This document shows, one piece after another, positions 35,215 through 44,120 of a stretch of 64,000 nt of DNA. The translations under genes were made by a program, and so were the position numbers. This DNA is from Pseudonocardia sp. EC080619-01 (lineage in GTDB: Bacteria; Actinomycetota; Actinomycetes; Mycobacteriales; Pseudonocardiaceae): the NCBI RefSeq assembly GCF_001420995.1, contig NZ_CP012185.1, positions 186,001-250,000 on the forward strand. The letters run 5' to 3'. Below the pieces are notes generated by a model. That model worked only from the letters and a program-made list of their open reading frames with translations, was not told the origin of the DNA and did no database searches. How positions within the stretch are numbered: position 1 is the stretch's first letter; the number at the start of each line of letters is the position of its first letter.

Positions 35215-36021
35215 GTGGACGACGAGGTACGCATCTACGGTGAGACAGGTCAGCCCGTGCTGCTCATTCCGGGCGGTAACGTCACCTGCGACGGCTTCTA
35301 CCCGGAGCTGATCGAGGCGTTGCTGGACGACCCCGGAGCTCGGGTGATCGTCCACGACCGGCCGGGGACGGGCTCGTCACGCACCGACGGCACGATCGCC
35401 GGGGCCACCCGGCACCTGCATGCGCTCATCCGGCGTCTCGGCATGGGCCCCGTCGTGGTGGTCGGACAGAGCCTCGGGGGCGGGATCGCGCTCCTGCTGG
35501 CCCACGACCACCCCGACGACGTCGCAGGCATCGTCGTCCTGGACGGCACGCCGGTGAACGCCGAAGGGGTCGCGCGCCAGGTCGAGCAGTCGCTGGTGGA
35601 CGGCGCGGCGGCCGTCACCGATCCCGCCGCACGTGCCACCGTCGACCAGGCCACCGCGGCCTGGGTCGAGTCCGAGATCGAGAACCACCGGATGCGGCCG
35701 CCGCAGGCGGAGGCGATGAGGCGAAGCTTCCAGGTCGACAAGGCGCGCCTCGCCGACTACGCGAAGGGGCTGGGCGACATCGCCGCGACGTTCGACGAGA
35801 CACGTCTACGTCCCGACATCCCGGCTGCGATCATCAGCGCGGACTACCCACCAGGCAACGAGCTGACCGACGCAGGCCTGGCCGCACACCGGCGCATCGC
35901 CGAGGCGTTCAGGACGGTCGCCACGATATGGCCCGGCTCACTTCACACAGTGCACCTGTCGCATCCCCAGGAGACCATCGAGGTGGTCCGCGCCGTCACG
36001 CGCCGCGCTGCCGGCATCTGA
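35215..36021 (+). CDS. Alpha/beta hydrolase (paralogue 3 of 3)
   Basis: A 268-residue serine hydrolase from the GTG at 35215, preceded by GGAGGAGAG. Motifs: VLLIPGGNVTCDGFYPELIEALL, VHDRPGTGSS, Ser86 in VVGQSLGGGIA, and the late His in GSLHTVHLSHPQET. It follows the S9 gene by 59 bp and is probably co-transcribed with it. Two near-identical-size paralogues in one operon plus a third on the other side of the regulator suggest related substrates or successive steps. Confidence 0.86.
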   Translation: MDDEVRIYGETGQPVLLIPGGNVTCDGFYPELIEALLDDPGARVIVHDRPGTGSSRTDGTIAGATRHLHALIRRLGMGPVVVVGQSLGGGIALLLAHDHPDDVAGIVVLDGTPVNAEGVARQVEQSLVDGAAAVTDPAARATVDQATAAWVESEIENHRMRPPQAEAMRRSFQVDKARLADYAKGLGDIAATFDETRLRPDIPAAIISADYPPGNELTDAGLAAHRRIAEAFRTVATIWPGSLHTVHLSHPQETIEVVRAVTRRAAGI

Positions 36022-36331
36022 TCTGCGCTCGGCGGCGGTCGGGGTGAACACCAGCTCGACATCATGACCGGCGCACCACCCGGACACGGTGGCACTTGCG
36101 GTGCGGGGGAGAAGTTCGTCCCGACCGACGAGGCCGCCTTGTGGTCGTTCCCGGTAGTCAACGTCGGCTGGCTGCATCGCCTGCCTGGCCTTGGTACTTG
36201 GCGTCGTGACCGACCGCCGCACTGGACGGCCACCTACGATCTCACTCCTGCTGGTCTGCAGAGGGCGGTGGATCTCCTGAGTCCGGCACACCGCCGTCCG
36301 GCCCGGGACTACAAGCGCCACCACACCGTGT
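36022..36331. other. Unrecognised open frame, doubtful
   Basis: A plus-strand ATG frame at 36064 is open for 92 codons and contains LWSFPVVNVGWLHRLPGLG. It has no ribosome binding site and I recognise no domain. It may be debris of the same carboxylesterase region that follows. Confidence 0.25.
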
Positions 36332-36560
36332 CCGGGCCATGATGTCGCCACCCACGGCGCCGAGATCGGCAATTTGTTCGAGGTGCCCGCGACGCCGGAC
36401 GCACCGCCCCCACAGGCGCTCACCGCAAGCCAGGAACGACTCAGCCGCGAACCATCTGCATGTGGACGCGCTTCGCCCGCAACGGCGACCCCGTCACCCC
36501 GGCATGGACCGACACCAACCGACGTCCGGCCCTGTTCCGGCGCACCCGGACGAGGGTCCG
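36332..36560 (+). pseudogene. Type B carboxylesterase, C-terminal remnant
   Basis: The frame reads GHDVATHGAEIGNLFEVPATP, the HGAE motif near the catalytic His of type B carboxylesterases. After a frameshift near 36450 it reads TICMWTRFARNGDPVTPAWT, the standard C-terminal helix motif of the family. The Ser-containing N-terminal two thirds are absent. It is a clear remnant, not a working enzyme. Confidence 0.6.
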
Positions 36561-36772
36561 AACTCTCGGTCACCGATCACCGCGCCTTGCATCACTGCGC
36601 ACTCCGGGACGACGTGAAGGGACCGGTAGGTCCTGCGAGACACGGGCGCGGTTGTCCGATCGAAGATCGTCGACCGGTCCGTGTGCAACGACAGGATTGC
36701 CCCCTGCGAAGCCACCGATGAGTCTCAGCCCAGCCACAGGTCTCAATGGCGACAGCAACGACAAGGAGACCC

Positions 36773-37417
36773 ATGCAACAGCTACTGAAGGTCCAGAACT
36801 TCACCGTCTCCACCGACGGCTACGGCGCCGGGGAAGGCCAGAACCTGCAGCGACCCTTCGGCCACGCCGATCCAGTCATCCTGGCCTCGTGGGCCTTCGC
36901 CACCGCCAGTTTTCCGGGTCGCAAGGAGCCAGGCGGCTCACGCGGGCTGGACGACCACCTGGCCCGCGACTTCCACCACAACATCGGCGCCGAGATCATG
37001 GGGCGCAACAAATTCAGTCCGCAGCGCGGCCCGTGGGCTGACCACGAGTGGCAGGGCTGGTGGGGTGACGAGCCGCCCTTCCACACCCCCGTCTTCGTGC
37101 TCACCCACCACCCGCGCCCGTCCTTCACCCTCGCCGACACCACGTTCCACTTCGTCGACGGCACCCCCGAGAATGCCCTGGACAACGCCCGTGCAGCAGC
37201 CGACGGCCGGGACGTCCGCCTCGGCGGGGGCGCACAGACCATCCGCGCCTTCCTCGAGGCGGACCTGGTCGACACCCTGCACGTAGTGGTCTCCCCACTA
37301 GAACTCGGCTCGGGCAGCAGGCTTTGGCAATCCCCAGACGAACTCGACGATCGCTTCCATCACGACGTCGTTCCGAGCCCCAGCGGGGTGGTCCACCACC
37401 TCCTCTGGAGACGCTGA
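36773..37417 (+). CDS. RibD C-terminal / dihydrofolate-reductase-like protein
   Basis: A 214-residue protein. The ATG at 36773 has AAGGAG 4 bases upstream. The RibD_C fold is visible in LLKVQNFTVSTDGYGAG, then NIGAEIMGRNKFSPQRGPW, the nucleotide-binding DVRLGGGAQTIRAFLEADLVDTLHVVVSPLELGSG in short pieces, and a final beta strand VVHHLLWRR. Such stand-alone proteins are NADPH-dependent reductases of unknown substrate, common in actinobacteria. There is no riboflavin or folate gene nearby, so a role in those pathways is unlikely. Confidence 0.85.
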   Translation: MQQLLKVQNFTVSTDGYGAGEGQNLQRPFGHADPVILASWAFATASFPGRKEPGGSRGLDDHLARDFHHNIGAEIMGRNKFSPQRGPWADHEWQGWWGDEPPFHTPVFVLTHHPRPSFTLADTTFHFVDGTPENALDNARAAADGRDVRLGGGAQTIRAFLEADLVDTLHVVVSPLELGSGSRLWQSPDELDDRFHHDVVPSPSGVVHHLLWRR

Positions 37418-37505
37418 CCGACCGATTGCGCTTGCTCGCGCGCTCGACCAACTGCGTCCCGCTGGCCGACCCCTACCGCACACCCCCGAATTCGTCCTGT
37501 AGAAC

Positions 37506-38156
37506 GTGAGCTCAGCGCCAGAGTCGGAGCCAGCAGCCGGGTGCACGAGATCGTCGATCACGGATCACCGGCCGATCGCGGAAGCGTCACCGCCGCAGAG
37601 CATCGTCTCGCTCGCGGCGATGCCCGCGGCTGTGCGGGACGGCTGGCCGCGCCACAACACGATGTTCCTGAACCACGGTGTCACCGGTGTCGACTCTGCC
37701 GTCGACCGCATCCGATCCGCCGGCGGACATGCCGACGACCCGGTCGAGACCGATCACGGGCGGTCCGCGAGCTGCACGGACGTCCAGGGACCGCCCTTCG
37801 CCATCCACGAGGGCGATTCCTGCGGGCACCGTCGGCTGAGCTACCTGACCTTCGAGGTCACCGACTCCGCTCGTGCCCGGGCCTTCGTCAGCGCCACATT
37901 CGGCTCGAGCTTCAGGTCCGGCAGCCACGACGACGGCTGGCAAGTCGACGAGCTGTACCCGATGGCAGGCCTGCACAGTCGACATCGACAGCCGACCGTG
38001 GTGCCGATGTACGTGGTGGACGACATCGGGGCGATCATGAACGGAGTGCGCGCCGCCGGGGGCATCGCCGACGATCCCCAGCGCCAGCCTTGCGGGCCCG
38101 TCACCAGCTGCCTCGACGATCAGAGCATCCGCGTCTACCTCGGGAAGATCTCCTGA
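37506..38156 (+). CDS. VOC/glyoxalase-fold protein, possibly degraded at its N-terminus
   Basis: A 216-residue frame from a GTG. The second half is a typical vicinal-oxygen-chelate domain (LSYLTFEVTDSARARAFVSATFG, VVPMYVVDDIGAIMNGVRAAGGIADDP). The first half contains the end of another such domain (DSAVDRIRSAGGHADDPVETDHGRSASCTDVQGPPFAIHEG). The residues before about 60 look unlike a VOC start and no ribosome binding site precedes the GTG, so the 5' end may be altered. Two-domain VOC proteins of this kind are often annotated as resistance or isomerase-like proteins. I cannot assign a reaction. Confidence 0.55.
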   Translation: MSSAPESEPAAGCTRSSITDHRPIAEASPPQSIVSLAAMPAAVRDGWPRHNTMFLNHGVTGVDSAVDRIRSAGGHADDPVETDHGRSASCTDVQGPPFAIHEGDSCGHRRLSYLTFEVTDSARARAFVSATFGSSFRSGSHDDGWQVDELYPMAGLHSRHRQPTVVPMYVVDDIGAIMNGVRAAGGIADDPQRQPCGPVTSCLDDQSIRVYLGKIS

Positions 38157-38474
38157 CCTGGGCAAACGCTGGGCCGTACAGCCCAACCTGACGCAAGGTC
38201 CGCCGTGAAGTCAGGCAGCCGTCTCGGATCGACACAACTGTGGGTGGTCACACCGCCCGCATCGCGACCCCGTGAGAGTCCGTGGCCGAGCCCGCTGAAC
38301 GGCGACATCTTCAGCAGCAGAACGTTCTGTCTTCGTCGAGCCCTCGACCCTGAAGATGAACACGATCAGCGCCGGGTCGATCGGCACTTCCGATCTGACC
38401 ACATCGCTGCCCACGTCGTCGAACGGTGTCCAGACAGACGCGCCAGTTGGTCTTCGGGTAATCTTGGCTATTGG
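38157..38474. other. Intergenic, nothing recognised
   Basis: No frame with domain or start-site support. The only notable feature is a TTGGCTATTGGCTATTGGC direct repeat (TTGGCTA units, about 38462-38480) beside the end of the erythromycin-esterase-like gene. Confidence 0.35.
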
Positions 38475-39728
38475 CTATTGGCGTGCCTGCATAGAAGGCA
38501 CAAAGTCTGCCGGATGTTGCTGGGGCAGACAGTAGAGGGCGTCGTAACCGGCGAGGACGTCGACGGCGATATGGGCGGTGGCGTGCCGGATGGCGGTGGG
38601 CCCGGTCGCGCCACGCGCCGTCCGCAAGTCGAGCAACACCGGCCGTTCGCCGTGTCCGGCGTCGACCACCGCGCGCTCGATGCTGCCGGGCGCCTGATCC
38701 GGTAGCGGTTCGGTGTGCAGGGCTATGCCGTGGCGCTGAGTGCTGTCGAGCGCGAGGCCGGTAGTGGTGCCTCCGAGCGCGGTCAGACCGATCACGACAT
38801 AGTCCTCGCCGAGTTCATCGGCAAGATAGGTCCCGGCCGAGGGCGCGGTGACGCCGGGCAGGAAGGTGAACGGGACTCGCTGAAGATGGCCGTTGTGGGC
38901 GAGGGCGACGACACGCTCCTCATCACCTGCCAGCTCGCGGATCAGCCGCACGGTCTCGGCCATGTAGACATCGCGTGAGGACACGACGCGCGCCGGTGGG
39001 TCGGGTGCGAACAGCACCGCGAACTCGCGTAGCTGCTCATCGAGGCGCAACGCTGCGCGGGCATGGTGCTGGGCGATGCGGTGCTCGCGGGCGAGACCAA
39101 GAGTCTCGACGCTCTGCAGCAGGCGGGCCAATGTCGCGGTGGCGTGGTCGCGCGTAGCGGCGTCGAGCTGCCCGTAACGTTGCGGAGCTCGCCCGTTGTT
39201 GTCCGAGGTGTAGTGACGGGTCGCCGCGAGCGCGGAGTCGACCAGGGACACCGCGTGCGGGGCCCACACCGCCAGGTGCTCGCGGACCGCGCGCAGCGCC
39301 GGGTCGGGGGAGCCACCCGAGCCGGGCAGGTCAAGGCCGACGAAGCGCACCACGCCGCCAGCGCGGTTGTGCTCGCGTAGATCGCGCAGCAACTCCTGGA
39401 CCTCGGCAGAGTCGCCGGCGCGGAAGGTGAAACCGTCACGGGCGAGATGCTCGACGTCGTGCTCACCACCACCGGCGCGCAGCCAGGCGTCGACCAGAGC
39501 CCCCTCGGCGAACCCGGACTCGAGCGCGACGACGCCGAAGCCGAACTCGCGAACTAGAGACTGTACGAGCCGTGCGCGCAGCGCACCGAACTCCTGGACG
39601 CCGTGATTGTTCTCCCCGATCGCCACGACGCGGGCGTCGCCGACCACCTCGGCCAGCGCGGCCGGGTCGTCGGGAGCCATCCAGCGCACGGAGTCGGGCA
39701 GACCGGGCAGCATGTCCATCCACGTCAT
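38475..39728 (-). CDS. Erythromycin esterase-family protein
   Basis: A 417-residue protein from the ATG at 39728 (AAAGAGAG upstream). The Ere fold motifs are intact: VVAIGENNHGVQEFGALR with Glu39 and His42, VVALESGFAEG with Glu70 at the expected 31-residue spacing, and VVALAHNGHLQRVPF with His278 and His281. These match by spacing the catalytic residues known from EreB-type macrolide esterases. The family also includes succinoglycan-biosynthesis-like and uncharacterised hydrolases, so macrolide resistance is only a possibility. The gene stands alone between a VOC gene and an alkylsulfatase pseudogene. Confidence 0.88.
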   Translation of the reverse strand: MTWMDMLPGLPDSVRWMAPDDPAALAEVVGDARVVAIGENNHGVQEFGALRARLVQSLVREFGFGVVALESGFAEGALVDAWLRAGGGEHDVEHLARDGFTFRAGDSAEVQELLRDLREHNRAGGVVRFVGLDLPGSGGSPDPALRAVREHLAVWAPHAVSLVDSALAATRHYTSDNNGRAPQRYGQLDAATRDHATATLARLLQSVETLGLAREHRIAQHHARAALRLDEQLREFAVLFAPDPPARVVSSRDVYMAETVRLIRELAGDEERVVALAHNGHLQRVPFTFLPGVTAPSAGTYLADELGEDYVVIGLTALGGTTTGLALDSTQRHGIALHTEPLPDQAPGSIERAVVDAGHGERPVLLDLRTARGATGPTAIRHATAHIAVDVLAGYDALYCLPQQHPADFVPSMQARQ

Positions 39729-39911
39729 GCTCTCTTTCCAGCTGGACGGCGTCGAACGATTTCGGGCTCGGACACGCGGCCTCGGATCTCGAAACCGATC
39801 GATCCTCGACTCGCCGCGGACACAGATGCCCGAGGTTCCAGTCGTTTGCCGCTCGAGATCGGAGATACCCGCGGCTGCCTGCCGGCTCGACGAAGCTCCG
39901 AGGCCTGCCCG

Positions 39912-41471
39912 CTATGGCGTGACAATCGCGAACCCCGGGTCGGGAGGGTCGAGCACGCCCAGAAGCCGACCGAGAGCCTGCTCGTCGCCGTCCACGACCA
40001 TGCTCCCGGAACTCACCATCTCGCTCGGCTCGCAGCGACCGGACAACAACCCCGGAAGGTCACCTCGGTCGATCTGAATCCGGGCGTCGGGCGCCGTACG
40101 CGCCCCGCCAGGCCCGTGGATGAGCGCCCCATTGGTCAGCCTGCACCAGTAGGAGTCCTGAGCGTCCCGGCCGGTGACCGTCCAGTCGATGCCGACCTGC
40201 AGATCCCACGCTCGCGGCCCGTCCACCTGGATCGCGACACCGTCGAACAACTGCCTCACAACGAGCGCAGCCATCATGTCCGCAGAGGCTGCCACCGTCA
40301 GTGTGCCCACCGGGGCGCCGCGAAGCTCGAGAGCGCCGGTGAGGTAGAAGTTGCGCCAGGTCCCGTTCTCCGCACCGTAGGCGAGCTGGTCGAAGGCACA
40401 GGCCTGGAGCTCACGGGCGTCACGGTGGCCGGGATCGGCGAAGACCAGGTGCCCGACCAGTTCAGCGACCCAACGGTAGTCGCCCTGCTCATAGGCGCGC
40501 CGGGCGACCGACATCAGCGCGCCGGGTCCACCGACGGCGTCGACGTAGCGACGGCCCGCCGGCTGCGGCGGATGGCCCCACAGATGGGCCGGGTTACCGT
40601 CGAACCAGCCCATGTAGCGCTGATAGATCGCCTTCACGTTGTGGCTGATCGAACCGTAGTAGCCGCGGGTGTGCCACGCCCGATCGAGTGCCGGGGGCAT
40701 CTCGAGCGTCTGGCGATCTCCGACCCGACCAGCCCCTGGTTGAGCAGCCGCAACGTCTGGTCATGCTGGTAGGCATACAGATCGCGCTGCTCGGCCAGCA
40801 ACTGCTCAATCTGCTCCGGTCCCCACGTCGGCCAATGGTGGGAGGCGAACTCGACCTAGACGGAGTCGACGAACAGTTCGATGGTCTCGCTCAGGTAACG
40901 GGCCCAGACATGCGCGTCGCGGACCACGGCGCCGCGCAGGGTCAACAGGTTGTGCAGGGTATGGGTGGCGTTCTCGGCCATACACACCGCCCGGTGGTCG
41001 GGGAACAGGAAGTTCATCTCCGCCGGCGCCTCCGCACCGGGGGTGACCTGAAAGACGATCCGGACACCGTCGATGCTCTCCTCCTGCCCGGTGCGGGTGA
41101 CGTCGCGGGTCGGCGGAACCAGGGTCACGGTCCCGGTGGAGGTGGTCATCCCGAGACCGGCGCCCAGCTGACCGGCCGGCCCGACCGGGAGGGCGGCGCC
41201 GTACATGTAGGCCGCACGCCGGCCCATCGCCGTCCCGGGGAAGACGTTCTCCGCCACCGCGTGCTCGACGAAACCGTCGGGAGCCAGGATCGGCACCCGC
41301 CCGGACGCGACGTCACCGACCACGCCCCGCGCGCCGCCGAAGCGCCGGGCCGCCCCCAGTAGACGGTCCGGCGTCGAGCCGAGCACGTCCGGGCCGAGCG
41401 ATGTCGAGTCGACGTGTCTTGGGCCAGTCCCGCATCCAGGTGTTGGCGGCGGCGTAGATCGTCGTGTTCAG
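39912..41471 (-). pseudogene. Alkyl sulfatase (SdsA/BDS1 type), 5'-truncated and broken
   Basis: The minus strand reads from LNTTIYAAANTWMRDW through GARGVVGDVASGRVPILAPDGFVEHAVAEN and MGRRAAYMYGAALP, clearly a metallo-beta-lactamase-fold alkylsulfatase. The HxHxDH zinc site that should precede FGGARGVV is not there. A frameshift lies near 41390, an in-frame TAG at 40856-40858, and a one-base loss near 40700. The dimerisation and SCP2-like C-terminal domains (GYYGSISHNVKAIYQRYMGW; GALELRGAPVGTLTV; IDWTVTGRDAQDSYWCRLTNG) are otherwise well preserved to the stop at 39912. The missing 5' end abuts the end of the flavin monooxygenase gene. Confidence 0.85.
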
Positions 41472-43018
41472 GGCGCGGTCGCCGCCGCAGTTGAGCCGGC
41501 GCCACGGACCGCCGCCGCCGTGCCGAACCACCGACGGAGCGCGGCACGCAGATCCCCAGCGCCACCGACAGGGTCACCCGCCCACGCCACGTACTGATCG
41601 GGACGCACCAACACCGCCGCTGGCTGCTCTTCCTCAGGCGACAACCGCAGCACCTGCACCCGGTCGGTCAGCGCCTCGAGCACCGCTGCAGCGTCCCCGC
41701 CCGGGGTGCGGTCCAGCAGCAACGGGTGTCCCGCAGCCAACGCTGCCCGCGCATCCGGCCCCGGATCGGTCAACAACCGTCCGACCAGCGGGTGCGCACC
41801 CGGCCCCGCCCCCATGTCGTAGGCCAGATCGGAACCCGCAGTGAGCGCGGCGAGCCGGTGCAGCGTGGCGTCGTCGGCGAGCAGCTCCGTGAACAGCTCG
41901 CGCAGTGCGGTGACCTCCGGTCCGGGCATCAGCAACGCGTTCAACGAGCCCGCGTAGACCAGGACCCGGCGGGCGGCGGGCCGCCGCTCGGCGTCATAGG
42001 AGTCCAGCAGCTGTTCGGGCATGTCCCCGGCGACGACGGCCGCGAGCTTCCAGCCGAGGTTCACCGCATCCTGCATCCCCAGGTTGAGCCCCTGCCCACC
42101 CGCGGTGTCGACGTGCGCGGCGTCGCCGAGCAGGAGAACCCGCCCGGCACGGAACCGCTCCGCGTGCCGATTCTGACCGCCCTCGATCCGGCGCAGAGGA
42201 TGCGGGCCCGGGCCCTCCGGCGCGTCGAACGCCACCTGCGTCCCGAGCACCCGCGCCACGCGCTCCCGCAGCTCGTCGAGAGTCATCGAGCCCTCGGCGC
42301 GCGGTCGGTCCCACTCGGTGGCCGACAGCAGCGGCGCCCGGTCGGGCAACGGCGCCCAGCTCACCCCGCCGCGATCGGTCCGCACCCCGACGAAGGGCTC
42401 CAGCGTTCCGAAGCCGGGCACCACCAGCCCACCGGTGACCGGATCCAGATCACCCGGATCGACCCGGACCGCACCCAGGGCCGAGGTGGAGCGGTCCTGC
42501 CCGACCCCCGGGAAGGCGATCCCGCTGCGCTTGCGCACGGTGCTGTGCCCACCATCGGCCCCCACCACATACCCCGCGGAGAGCTGATAACCCCCGTCGG
42601 GACCTTCGACATCGAGCCGCACCTCGTCGAGACCGGGCCGCAGATCGACCAGCCCGTGCCCCCAACGGATCTCGACACCGAGCTCGACGGCCCGCTCGGC
42701 CAACACCTCGACGATGTGGGGCTGAGGCACCGGGACGACCCGCAACGGGTGGTCGGTGAGCCGACCCAGCTCCAGCGCCAACCCCGCGAAGGTGTAGCCG
42801 GGCGCCGGCGGCACCGGCCGAGAATCCCCGGTCAGACGAGCGATCAGCCCGCGCCGTTCGAGCACCGTGACGACCTGCCCGACCAGTCCGTTGGCCTTGG
42901 GCACCGGGTCCGGGCCGGGCGCCTTCTCCAGCACGACCGGCCGACAGCCCGCCAGAGCGAGCTCGCAGGCCAGCATCAGCCCGTTCGGCCCTGCGCCGAC
43001 GACGACAACCTCGATCAT
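41468..43018 (-). CDS. FAD-dependent aromatic hydroxylase (PHBH-like, polyketide/rifampicin-type)
   Basis: A 516-residue flavoprotein. The FAD motif VVVGAGPNGLMLACELA is at residues 4-20, the DG motif is YVVGADGGHSTVRKRSG and the GD motif is LLLGDAAHVDTAGGQGLNLGMQDAVNLGWKLA, given here in parts of the same segment. The C-terminal thioredoxin-like domain is present (VLVRPDQYVAWAGD). These enzymes hydroxylate phenols or large aromatic antibiotics with NADPH and O2. The ATG overlaps the TetR stop by ATGA, so the pair is translationally coupled. Regulation by the TetR protein is therefore likely and may reflect detoxification of an aromatic drug or phenol. Confidence 0.92.
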   Translation of the reverse strand: MIEVVVVGAGPNGLMLACELALAGCRPVVLEKAPGPDPVPKANGLVGQVVTVLERRGLIARLTGDSRPVPPAPGYTFAGLALELGRLTDHPLRVVPVPQPHIVEVLAERAVELGVEIRWGHGLVDLRPGLDEVRLDVEGPDGGYQLSAGYVVGADGGHSTVRKRSGIAFPGVGQDRSTSALGAVRVDPGDLDPVTGGLVVPGFGTLEPFVGVRTDRGGVSWAPLPDRAPLLSATEWDRPRAEGSMTLDELRERVARVLGTQVAFDAPEGPGPHPLRRIEGGQNRHAERFRAGRVLLLGDAAHVDTAGGQGLNLGMQDAVNLGWKLAAVVAGDMPEQLLDSYDAERRPAARRVLVYAGSLNALLMPGPEVTALRELFTELLADDATLHRLAALTAGSDLAYDMGAGPGAHPLVGRLLTDPGPDARAALAAGHPLLLDRTPGGDAAAVLEALTDRVQVLRLSPEEEQPAAVLVRPDQYVAWAGDPVGGAGDLRAALRRWFGTAAAVRGAGSTAAATAP

Positions 43019-43665
43019 GACGTCCCCTCAGGGTCGGTGGGGCGGGCGGCCGGTTCAGCGAGTCCCGCGGTGAGCCGTTCGAGGGCGTCGCGCAGCACCG
43101 GACCCATCGGGACCGGACGCACCCCGCCCAGACAGTGCGTGATCGTGACGTCCACCGCGGCCTCGACGGCCGCAGCGACCAGCTGCGGGTAGGTGTCGCG
43201 CACCGCATCGGTCCCGGTCAGCGCCGCGACCGCGGACGCGAGCTCGTCTCGTGCCGCCGCACTCGCCCGCGCCAGCTCTCCCTGCAGGGCAGGCTCGGCC
43301 AGCATCACCCGCACGGCCGCAGCACGCTCGGGATCCGGCACCGACCGGTCCGTGTCGCCGGGCGCGAACTCGGCCACCACTGCATCGATCAGCGCCGCAC
43401 GCAGCGAAGAGCCCGCCGCGAGGCCGGCCAACGTCTCGGCCACCCGCAACATCCGATCCACGTGCCGCCCCGAGATCGCCGCAGCCTTACTCGGGAAGTA
43501 GTTCCGGAAAGTGCGCGGGGACACGCGTGCCCGCGCCGCGATGTCCTCGACCGTCACCGCCGACCACCCCCGCTCGGTGACCAGCTCGACCGCGGCCAGG
43601 CTCAACGCGTCCCGGGTCTCACGCTTCTTCTGCTCCCGCAGTCCCGGCTTCGGTGTCGTGCTCAC
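43015..43665 (-). CDS. TetR-family repressor of the flavin monooxygenase
   Basis: A 216-residue regulator from the GTG at 43665. The N-terminal HTH is VTVEDIAARARVSPRTFRNYFPSKAAAI. The ligand domain is Ala-rich and helical. Upstream lie two palindromes (43686-43698 and 43702-43716). A possible promoter (TTGCCG, 16 bp, TAAGGT) would place the transcript start on the G of GTG, giving a leaderless mRNA. Autoregulation and control of the overlapping monooxygenase gene are inferred. Confidence 0.92.
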   Translation of the reverse strand: MSTTPKPGLREQKKRETRDALSLAAVELVTERGWSAVTVEDIAARARVSPRTFRNYFPSKAAAISGRHVDRMLRVAETLAGLAAGSSLRAALIDAVVAEFAPGDTDRSVPDPERAAAVRVMLAEPALQGELARASAAARDELASAVAALTGTDAVRDTYPQLVAAAVEAAVDVTITHCLGGVRPVPMGPVLRDALERLTAGLAEPAARPTDPEGTS

Positions 43666-43671
43666 GGCCCC

Positions 43672-43716
43672 ACCTTACAGGAAAATGCCGGGTCGGCAAG
43701 ATTGCCATAACGGCAA
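43672..43716 (-). promoter_or_regulatory. Promoter and tandem operators upstream of the TetR gene
   Basis: TGCCGGGTCGGCA (43686-43698) and TTGCCATAACGGCAA (43702-43716) are perfect palindromes sharing TGCC...GGCA arms, with centres 17 bp apart. On the minus strand TTGCCG and TAAGGT (43677-43672) could be -35 and -10 boxes, so repressor binding would cover the promoter. Confidence 0.55.
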
Positions 43717-44120
43717 ATAAGGGTGATATCCGTCGGACAGCCCGATCCGCACGCGCCCTGCGCCGACGCCGACCGGTCGCACCTCGAGACAGCACTCCGA
43801 CCGTCAACGCGGCGAACTCCCGGCCAGATACTCGACGGCGCAGGACCGCGCCGCGGGCGGCCATCCAGAGACCCCGCGCATCGGAGAACTCGCACGACCA
43901 GGTCTCAGCTCCGACGGACCACCACGATCTCGCCGCCGGCGACCGACCGTGACCACAACCCACCAGCACCGTGCGCAACTCGCGCCCGAACCGCACGGTG
44001 CCCCCGCGTTACCCGGCATCGATCAGGATTCGAGAAGCCCCACATCGGCCGGCCTCGCTAACGTCCACATAGAACACACCGACCGGCTCCCAGGGAGAAC
44101 GCAGATCCACCACGTCCGAG
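43717..44120. other. No supportable gene
   Basis: Frames in this stretch have Arg/Pro/Ser-rich shadow-type translations. Nothing recognisable lies between the TetR operators and the DUF1801 relic. Confidence 0.35.

Noticed and set aside
38462..38480. TTGGCTA repeats considered as an operator or DR of an insertion
   Set aside because: Only about two and a half copies without arms or a mobile gene next to them. Chance repeat is likely.
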